A stretch of DNA of 64,000 nucleotides, from contig OZ231128.1 of assembly GCA_965153355.1 (NCBI GenBank), positions 48,112,001 to 48,176,000 of the forward strand, written 5' to 3'. Below are positions 55,993 through 64,000 of the stretch, piece by piece; position 1 is the first letter of the stretch, and each line of letters starts with the position of its first letter. Under the pieces are notes generated by a model. The model did no database searches and had not been told where the DNA came from. It saw only the letters and a list, made by a program, of their open reading frames with translations. The translations under genes and the position numbers were made by a program. The stretch comes from Flaccisagitta enflata. Taxonomy: Eukaryota > Chaetognatha > Sagittoidea > Aphragmophora.

Positions 55993-57204
55993 TAGTTAAA
56001 ATCATTTTACTAGAATTTTTTTCAAAACGAATTTGGTTAAATGAAAAAGTAATTGTATCATTACGGACCGGTAGGCAGGAGGCAACCCCCATCCACACCT
56101 CACGCCTCCATCCCCCACGCCCCTTCGCCCCCCCCCCCTCTAACACATATTCTGAAAGCGTCTAAAGCGTTTCTCCATTTTTCAACTCGTGCTTATGAAC
56201 GGACGGACCAACAGAGTGAGCACACCAATAGATGGTCCAACAGACCAATGGGCGGACCAAGAGATGGACGGACAAAGCATCTTACTGAGTTGCATGTCCT
56301 CATCTAAAAAGCAGAAAAGAAAATGGAAGAAATGAAAAAGAAAAAGGAATACCTAATAAAGATGAAGAAAAAGACGAAGAAGAAGAAAACGAAAAAAAAA
56401 AAAAAAGAAATAGAAGAAGTAGAAACAGACAGTCAGACGGAGGAAATGAGAAGCAAAAACAGAGAAAAAAAGAGGAGAGAAAAAGCCGCAGACGCAGATT
56501 GAGTTTATAAAACCACTTCGGTAAGCTAGTGAGGATGAGCTGAAATCCCTTTATCGGCTGCTGAACTTGTTCCACCTGCGTCTCCCTGGTGGTGGAGAGC
56601 GTGGACTATGAGAAAAAGAAGAAAAAACAAAAGTTGCACGAGAGAACCTAATATTTTGTCTCTATGATGGCTAGGACTGAGTAAATTTCATTGTACTGCG
56701 AATATAACACCTGTCTGACATTCAGACGGAAAATGTATAGCTATGGTTTACATAGTAAACACAGCTCCAAAAACATGAGATTTATTATTCAGATATCTAA
56801 TTAGTGGTATATTTGTGTGGCAAGAAGATTTGATTTCATATTCATTCCTATGATGCTAAAATCAGCCATGATATCCTAATAGCAATGTCAAAATGTTACC
56901 AATTTTTTCCAGGTTTATGTTTACAGTAAATACCCTTCATTGCAAGGTATTTAAATCAACCTGGGGGGCAAAAAATTGCAAATATGACAGATATTTTCAG
57001 GGATGAGTATTAGTTTTTGGCGCCTCGGATGGGTAATGTTGGATGAAGTGAGGTTGAATAAGATCGAGAAAAAAAAACAGTTCTGTTATTCCAGCCCTCA
57101 GGACAGTAAAAGCCGTGACCATGGCATTTGATGTTCTAAGTTCATGAATTAAAGCTTCTATGTGCGGTTGAAGAAGTTTTAGGACTTTTGACAGCAATCA
57201 TTAC
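55993..57204. other. no gene seen; reversed family P relic
   Basis: 56172-56309: TTTTTCAACTCGTGC, a GGACGGACCAACAGAGTGAG run and GAGTTGCATGTCCTCATCTA. Then a purine-rich tract to 56480. Nothing coding recognised. Confidence 0.45.
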
Positions 57205-57518
57205 CAGGGCTGTATATAGTTGCATATTCCCCCCCCTGGTAGGGGGGGGAATAAAATCAAAGGATTTGGAAATGGGGAAGGAAATCAAAGGGTGGAAAAA
57301 TGAAAAGATGTAAAACATAGAAGATTCTACACTTTTAGCAGTACTAAAATGAAATATTTAGTTACTACAACACTATTTTATACGATTTAAATCAATATAT
57401 TACTATATAGGGGGTATATGGGGAAGAAAATCATATGTAGATTGGCCCCGCGGGGTAGAAAATCAAAGGACCAGGGGGGGGAAAGAAATCAAAGGTCGTG
57501 CAACTATATACACCCCTG
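57205..57518. mobile_element. hAT-type MITE, 314 bp
   Basis: Begins CAGGGCTGTATATAGTTGCA and ends TGCAACTATATACACCCCTG, flanked by a perfect 8-bp duplication ATCATTAC (57197-57204, 57519-57526). Interior is rich in runs of G or C next to AATCAAAGGA. Confidence 0.9.
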
Positions 57519-57930
57519 ATCATTACACTAAGTAATTACTTAACTAATCCCGTCTCCGCCAAATTTTGATAATTCACTATATCAAGATAGATACTTTTTA
57601 GATATCTGACAACGTCAGTCGACCTTGGAGAACTACTTTTCCAAATTCATTCAAGATAAAGAAACAGTAAAGACCTCTTTAAAAATCCTTCTTTTTTCTG
57701 TAAATTCAACAATCGCCATCATCATAACAAAATCTACAAACAGAAGCGATATGATATAACATCCTGTGAGAAATTCAAAGTTGCTATAAAATGCTGCAAA
57801 CTTTCGTCCACGTGTTTGTTGGTTCAACTTATCAATTTATCATCATTTGATCACTGTGCAGTCCTTTTAAAACAATCTATCTTGACATTTGCTTTCCACA
57901 TCAAAGACTCGAATCTGAACTGTGGATATA

Positions 57931-58695
57931 CAGTATGATTTTTCATGTTTGAAATATTCTATGACGACATAACACAAAGAGTAATAGAAATAATTCAATT
58001 CTGTAAAAAATTTCTTAAAGCTAATGATGATGCATTTTATGATGTGTAACTCTCAGGACTTTTTTACAAATATCTATACCTTTTGACAAATGAGGAAATA
58101 TTGATCAAAGCAAAAAACACTTAGATTTTAAGATCTTGGCTGAACAGTTTTTCTTTAAGTTGCTCTTATTTCTAAACGGATAGAGCTAAAGTTACCAGAT
58201 TGGTCTCAAATTAAACCTAATTTACAATAGTTTTAAGAAATGCAAAGAGGGAAATTTTTCTTCAATGATAAATCACATGAAACTTGAAAAAAATTGGTTT
58301 CTCTACAAAAATTTTGATGAAAAATTGGTTCACAGTTCAAAAATCAATATAAAATATCAAAAAACCATTTCAACTCAAGCTCTCCCAAAAACTACTTCAA
58401 AATACCTTTCATTTGAGACCAATCTGGTACATGTAGCTCAATTCGTTTAGAAATGAGAGCAATTTAAAGGAAAACAGTTCAAATGACAATTTTTTGCAAA
58501 GAAACAATCTGAATATGATAACATCTAGTTCCTTACTTGTTTCGAGGATCAAATTTTTGTAAAAAAATCCTGGGAGTTACACATCACAAAATGCATCAAC
58601 ATTATCTTTCAGAAACTTTTTTCAGAATTTAATTATCTCTGATATTTTTTTCATTACATCGTCATAGAATATTTCAAATGAGAAAAATCATACTA
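57931..58695 (+). mobile_element. 765-bp TA-flanked foldback MITE, copy B
   Basis: Same element as 16830-17596: CAGTATGATTTTTCATG at the left, GAGAAAAATCATACTA at the right (last G changed to A), TA at 57929-57930 and 58696-58697. Matches copy A along its length with scattered substitutions. Confidence 0.9.
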
Positions 58696-58774
58696 TAACA
58701 GTCGTGAAATGTCAATTTGAATACCACTGCTTGATAATGAGTAAAACGGGAAATGTATGGAAAATACACATTTA

Positions 58775-59600
58775 CTGAATGACAGGGTCTTCAATTATGG
58801 TTGACTTATTCTAAATAGATAGTGTGCCTCTCATGGTTATCACACTGTATTTCTCTTTTTTTCTTCCTTTAGCATATTGTTTTATATTTTTTGTATCAAA
58901 ATTTCAAGGGTCTAAGTCAACTAGTTTGTCCATAGCATTTATTTAAAGTATTTCATGTATTCATGGTTTGGACTGAAAAAATTGATTGCTTATCAATGAC
59001 TTCTTTTCCAAATTGCTCTCATCAGGCTGTCAATCAGTCTATCCATCTGTCTGTCTATCTTTCCATCCATATGTCTGTCTTTCAATCCATCATTTCCCAG
59101 TGTTGACTCACCATTGGTGAAATGACTTTGCATCGCTATTTGTGCCCAATGCCTAAAATAGCCTTTGCATCACTGCTTTCGATTACTTACTTAAGACTGG
59201 GGGTGACATTGTTATGCCGTGTTCTGATGGTCAATCATGAACAAGGTTTTGGCATCATGATTCCAATTTGTGACCTGGAAATCAACTTTGACAACAACTT
59301 CATCAGACAAATCATGATGATGAAAACTGCTTTTTTTTCCCTGAAACTACATCAAATTCTCATTTACCAATCTGGCAACTGTAGCTCAAACCACTGAAAA
59401 ATAAGTTGCAACGAAAAAAAAGTTTCAATGAATAATCTATTTTTTCTGTCACAGCCATGAATATATGACCCTTGAAATTTTGATACAAAAAACGTCAAAC
59501 AATATGCTTTAGGAGGAAAAAAAGAAAAAGACAGTGGGATGACCACGAAAGGTACACCATCTATTTAGAAAAAGTCGACCGCAAATGAAGACCCTGTATG
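58775..59600. mobile_element. inverted-repeat element, arms about 150 bp
   Basis: CAGGGTCTTCAATTATGG, CTAAATAGATAGTGTGCC and TATCAAAATTTCAAGGGTC at the left face GACCCTTGAAATTTTGATAC, GGTACACCATCTATTTAG and GAAGACCCTG at the right. The 91-codon frame at 59122-59397 lies in the spacer and has no domain. Confidence 0.65.
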
Positions 59601-60476
59601 AATATGCATACTTATTGCAAAATCGACCACTTTTGATGTCCACAATATTTGTTTTGCTCATGAATACAATGTACAATGTATAATAACGGTTGTTTCTGTT
59701 CTAAACATCTTTTACATAGCAAACCTGATGCAGAACAGTTGCTTTGACGCGTTTACAATGATGTCACTCGCCTTCTCTTTACTCTACTCCATGAGTAAAA
59801 AAGACAGTGATACGATGGAAATGTAAAGCACGCAACTGCGCTGGTTGGTTTTACTTTTTCATGAATGTTTATCATCTTGTGCTGCCAACAAATTGCGTTA
59901 TATCCTTGAGAGTTAATCACCAAATGAAAATTGAAAACAGCAAATTCTTTTTATTCCATTTTCTTGGCAGCTGCCTTGAGCAAGATGCGTCGAGTAGGGG
60001 TTCAAGAAGTACTTGATATCCGTCTGTCCGTCCTACGTACCCTAGTTAACCCAAGCTTGATCAATGATCATGTAAAAAAAAGAAGTTATGTATGTTTTGA
60101 ACCATTCTGCTTTGAGGTTATCAAAGGTATAAGTGCGGTGCCATCTACTACCATTTCATATCATGATTTGTGAAGAGCCTTTTGTTACTTGGCCTAAGAG
60201 CTGGTTAGGACTCCCGTCAATCCATAATTCCCAACATTCTCTTCCCCTTAAATTTTTTTGGGCTTAGTAGTATTCAGGGCCGCTGCCGTGAAGGAATGCT
60301 GCGGGAAATATTTGGACAATGGTTGATAAATACGTGTTATATATTTTTCCCCAGTTTATTCATAATCCAACGTTGTTTTGTCTGTATGTTTGTTGATTAT
60401 TTTGTTTTTTTTTCTTTTAGTTATTTCCATTTTTTTGTTTTCTGCTTTTTCTAACCATTTGTTTTTCCAACAGAAT

Positions 60477-60479
<3 letters not shown>
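59601..60479. other. no gene seen
   Basis: No supported exon. CAGGGCCGCTGCCGTGAAGG near 60277 resembles a worn family F end. Confidence 0.4.
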
Positions 60480-60539
<60 letters not shown>

Positions 60540-60541
60540 AC
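60480..60541. repeat. (CT)n microsatellite
   Basis: Pure CT within a pyrimidine-rich zone. Confidence 0.95.
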
Positions 60542-61135
60542 TTTCTTTCTTTTTCCCTATTCCCCAGAGGCGCGAAGAGACGATTGGTAACTGATAATGA
60601 AGGGACGTGGCAACAAGGCATTAAGCGTAAAGAGTCAGAAGATGAAAAGGGGAAAATGATTAAAAAAAAGGAAGAAAAAGGGATGAAAAACAAGAAAAGA
60701 ATCAAGTAAGATGGTTTGCGAAAATAAAAAACGTTTTATCTGTTGAATCATCATTGAATCTACACGCAATGTTGTTTTAACTTACATTCCTTCTTTTTTA
60801 ACTGTTTATTCTTCATCTCAACAGTGTTGAGCAGACTAGCAGGCTACCTGTCTAAAAGAGGTGGAAAGTATAGGCACATAGACGAGATAGTGTAAACAAT
60901 AATGATCATCAAAGTCACCCAAACAATTACATTCGATTGGAAAATTATATCTGTGTGTGTGGGTTCATGACGTTGTTATCAGAAGAGGATGGGAAGATAT
61001 GGAACAGAATTGAGAAGAGGAAAAGGCAAGGGCAAAAGAATGAGGGTGAAGGAATTAAAGCAAAAAGTTGGCAAAGTCTTGAAAGATGTGGAGGGAAGAC
61101 CGACCCTATTTCTTACGACTGATGATTAAAATGGA

Positions 61136-61292
61136 TTAGAAAACTCCGAGATCTACTTCTGGGAAGGGGAATTTCTAGTATAACTAGAAAACGCCGAGAT
61201 CTTCATCTGGGCGAGAATAACTAGAAAACGCGGAGATCCTCATCTGGGAGAGGGAGATTCTAGTATAACTAGAAAACACTATGATCATACAC
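61136..61292. repeat. about 50-bp tandem repeat with TTCTAGTATAACTAGAA
   Basis: AACTAGAAAACGCCGAGATC recurs about three times with CATCTGGG; two copies carry the 7-bp-arm palindrome TTCTAGT-ATA-ACTAGAA. Confidence 0.75.
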
Positions 61293-62975
61293 TAAGTGTG
61301 TACACGAAGTTACCTAACATTTAAATAAACATCGGGAAGAAATTGTACTGAAACTGCTTTCCAAGCAGCTCATGCTTGAAATGTGATTTTCTCTTTTCCT
61401 TAGCTTTGTTTCTTTTTGTTGCCTTTTTGCACGCAACTCTACAACCCGCTATGTCTGTTGGTCGGATGGAAGGCCTGTCGGTTAGTAACATGGCGGTTTC
61501 TAGTTGCGGACACGGTCTGTCTGTTGGTCTTTCCGTCCATGGTGTTTGGGTCGAAAAGTGAAAAAAAAAACAAGTGTTTTAGATACTTTTAGTGTATGTT
61601 TGTATGTGGGGGTGGAGGTTGGGGTGTGGATGGGGGTTGGAATTGGATGACCCGACCCACACGTCCGCAACAATATTGTGACCCAACGTCAAATGCTTGG
61701 TTAGCTTTTTTTAGACTGATCGTGCCCACCTGCACCTGACGATGAAGTAAACGTGAAAGTATACATGGTTACCCAAGTGATGAAAAAGGCTAACAAAGCA
61801 TTTGGGCAGGAGTAGTTATGCAAAAACTTCCAGAAAAGGCCGAAAAAGCGGATTGCGACCGGCGGACCGACCGACCGACATAGTGGATCACGATCACGCG
61901 ACTAAAAACTACACAGCATATTCACTACTGCGTCTCAGGCTCTCAGCTGGTGTGGTTGTATTCAACTTCAATCTGCATGACAATTTCCTCGATGATTTGC
62001 ATACCAATGAACTTTTTTCGCGCCAGGAGGTCCGCGTCCGGCAGGCCGCCGAGCGAAATAAAAAGTATTCCGAAACCTCATTACGCATAAAATGAAGTTT
62101 CGAAATAACACGGCAAGAAACTTGCGAGAAAGTTCTGCCTGAAATGGAATAACCGTGTAAAGTTGTCGCTTGTCCTCGATCCTTTCTAACGTATCCGGAC
62201 AACTCTTCAAGTAGATTGATCCAATGAGCTGACTATTGAACCTCGCAATAAGGGATATCAAGGCGTCAATAAATTTCATTCATTACAGACGGATTTACAT
62301 TATTGCCAATGTGATAATTAAAGAAAATTGACATGAGAGGACACAATTTTCATATCCGTTATAGGTAGATTTTGGTTACTCTTTGATCGATCTTAATGGG
62401 GTGAAACTGAATTCTGTGGATGTTTGGTTTTTTGATGCATTATGCAAACCATGGATTGAGATTTGTTCCGCAGGCTGCGCTTTAACATAAATCGATTCTG
62501 CGCAGTGCGCATTTTGTGTTGATGACTCAGCTCAGGATTGATTAGTTTTATTCGTTATGCTTCACATTGTTGATTTTCGTTGTTTTCGCAAATAAGATTC
62601 ATTTATTCAGTCATTTATTCATTCACGCTTCATTTATCAGAAAACTAGATTGTGGTTCAGTCTGCGCAGCATCCTGCATGCATTAGTTGACACTGATGTC
62701 TGACTAAGGATTTGAGACAAGACTGATATCACTCTGGTTTTTTTTTTCTTCTTTTTTTTTTTTTTTGCATTTTTTGTAGGTCATGGGTTTACAAATCAAG
62801 AACTATCCAGTGGGAAATCAACTCTAGAGCGGTTTTTGAAAAAAAGTGAAAAATACATAATTTTCAGCTTCACTTTGTATGAAGAATTTTGCAGGTTGGT
62901 CGGCCTCATTTTTTGAATGCATATTGTTAATCCTGGTGCAATTCCCTTCAATTTGATATGTCGCACTATAATCTA
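61293..62975. other. no gene seen; family P pieces
   Basis: 61428-61690 has CGCAACTCTACAACCCGCTA, GTCTGTTGGTCGG and CGCAACAATATTGTGACCCA. 61838-61913 is a reversed end, CGGACCGACCGACCGACATA to CACGCGACTAAAAA. The rest is unrecognised; frames at 61802-62279 overlap on both strands without features. Confidence 0.45.
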
Positions 62976-63484
62976 CAGTAGATGTCGTCTAGACTTGGAA
63001 ATACGGGGGCCCTCATATCCTAACTACCATTTGCGCCAATAAAATGAAACTGTGTCTGTATAATGCTTATGTCCTATAGAGTTGACGATGAGGTATGGCA
63101 GCTCTGTGGATAGAAAATTCTTTTGAATATACTTAAACTAATTTGCTTTGCTCAGACAGCTGCCAGAATTGGTCTAGTGGTTAACTCACTTAACTTCATA
63201 TCCCTCTTGCTCTATTTCTTTCTTTAAAAGTTCCGGGTTCGAATCCCACGCTGGTTTTGCAATTAAAGCAAATGGATGAAGCAGAAATTCTGCCATAAAA
63301 GGGATTGATCCTAATATTTTATACTAAAAGTTTTTTTTGTAAGGTAAGCCGTAGGGGGATGCCATACCCCATCGTCAACCCCTTAGGGTCTATATATTAC
63401 ACTAGCAAAATATCAGTCCCCTCACAGTACTGATGCTGAGGTTATGAGCTCCCCCGTATTTCCAAGTCTAGACGACATCTACTG
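62976..63484 (+). mobile_element. 509-bp TA-flanked MITE carrying a tRNA-like sequence
   Basis: Begins CAGTAGATGTCGTCTAGACT and ends with its exact complement; the shared end is about 35 bp and continues imperfectly to about 50. TA lies at 62974-62975 and 63485-63486. A second inverted pair sits inside: GTTGACGATGAGGTATGGCA (63081-63100) and TGCCATACCCCATCGTCAAC (63360-63379). Mariner-type by its ends. No ORF. Confidence 0.9.
63162..63255 (+). ncRNA. tRNA-like sequence with A and B boxes, decayed
   Basis: TGGTCTAGTGGTTA (A box, 63170-63183; like tRNA-Glu) and GGTTCGAATCC (B box, 63236-63246; consensus). CCAG and CTGG could form a partial acceptor stem. The D stem does not pair and the region between the boxes is about 15 nt too long, so it is a tRNA-derived relic or SINE head rather than a working tRNA gene. 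Confidence 0.55.
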
Positions 63485-63486
63485 TA

Positions 63487-63934
63487 TATGGTTTAGATAA
63501 ATCTAAATTTTCATACTTTAGGTCACTGTCGTAATTTTTGTAACGGTGGCTTAAAAAAAAAAAAGGTATTCATTTTTCAAAACGAGTGCGACCTATAAAA
63601 TGAAAGGAGTTGCGTCAGGATTGATAATACGCTGTCATGAGCGATATCATTCCTATCCCAATTTCTCTGTCAGACAGTAGTGTTAAGTGATCGCATGATT
63701 GCGACTTTTTCAGCGCGCCGTGTTAACTTGTTGGATCATCGTTTTCTTTCTGGGTTGAGTTTCTTTCGAAGCCATTTGGAGCCTAACTAAAAGGCAACAA
63801 ACGTGAGAACCACCAAAGCAAAAGACAGAGGAAGAAAAAAAAAGGAGAAGTGCCACTCAAAGATGATGATGATTACAACAGCAGAGGAAAAGGAGATACT
63901 AAGAAGAAAAAACAAAAGATGATGAATGAAGATG
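63487..63934. other. no gene seen
   Basis: Purine-rich towards the right; no exon or repeat supported. Confidence 0.35.
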
Positions 63935-64000
63935 AACAAGGCCGGATACACGACCAATACCAGTCGCGGACAGGTGGGCAGGGGCGGAAATGCGCGTTTT
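63935..64000 (-). mobile_element. family P element, reversed, cut by the window end
   Basis: AACAAGGCCGGATACACGAC, AGTCGCGGACAGGTGGGC and GGGGCGGAAATGCGCGTTTT, as in 41017-41175. Confidence 0.65.

Noticed and set aside
59122-59397. 91-codon frame as a gene
   Set aside because: Lies in the spacer of an inverted-repeat element and has no signal, domain or splice context.
63162-63255. Functional tRNA gene
   Set aside because: D stem does not pair, spacing between boxes is too long and the acceptor stem is partial.

Overview
The window looks like nuclear DNA of an animal. The only convincing gene has GT-AG introns of about 3 kb and 143 bp, a TATA box, and encodes a secreted two-WAP-domain protein with a Gly-rich front end. 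That architecture is best known from crustacean crustins, so an arthropod, perhaps a crustacean, is my best guess; the species cannot be fixed from sequence alone. Nearly everything else is repeats: very long (GA)n, (CA)n and (GTT)n tracts, minisatellites, one 14-kb satellite domain and many short non-autonomous transposons with inverted ends. I found no tRNA gene that folds fully, no rRNA, no CRISPR and no transposase or reverse transcriptase ORF.

Layout. 1-13.4 kb: microsatellites, fragments of a dispersed family ending in a 16-bp palindrome (called family P here), one complete foldback element with a 21-bp minisatellite core (family F, 4650-5345), two copies of a 593-bp TA-flanked inverted-repeat element (720-1312 and 7769-8707, the second split by a 338-bp nested element with an 8-bp duplication), and a 0.9-kb minisatellite at 9.5-10.4 kb. 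13.4-27.35 kb: a satellite domain in three parts. The first is a degenerate zone rich in TGTCACAA with an about 890-bp higher-order period, the second is ten tandem units of about 740 bp, and the third is about 37 copies of a 50-bp monomer. The left part carries the motif in the opposite orientation to the other two. 27.35-51 kb: further family F and P copies, hAT-like and mariner-like MITEs, and the longest microsatellites.

51.17-55.47 kb: the WAP gene, three coding exons (51359-51398, 54387-55149, 55293-55395) giving 301 residues: signal peptide, GRPFG-rich region, Pro/Arg-rich linker, WAP domain 1, and WAP domain 2 whose first loop holds a Gly-rich insertion and whose core is encoded by the last exon. 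An AATAAA inside the short intron could yield a form lacking the WAP-2 core. 55.5-64 kb: another family F copy, a cluster of three inverted-repeat elements at 57.2-59.6 kb, and a 509-bp TA-flanked element at 62976-63484 that carries a decayed tRNA-like sequence.

There is no operon or pathway to describe. The single gene is probably an innate-immunity or protease-inhibitor effector, and the rest is the product of transposition, unequal exchange and replication slippage.
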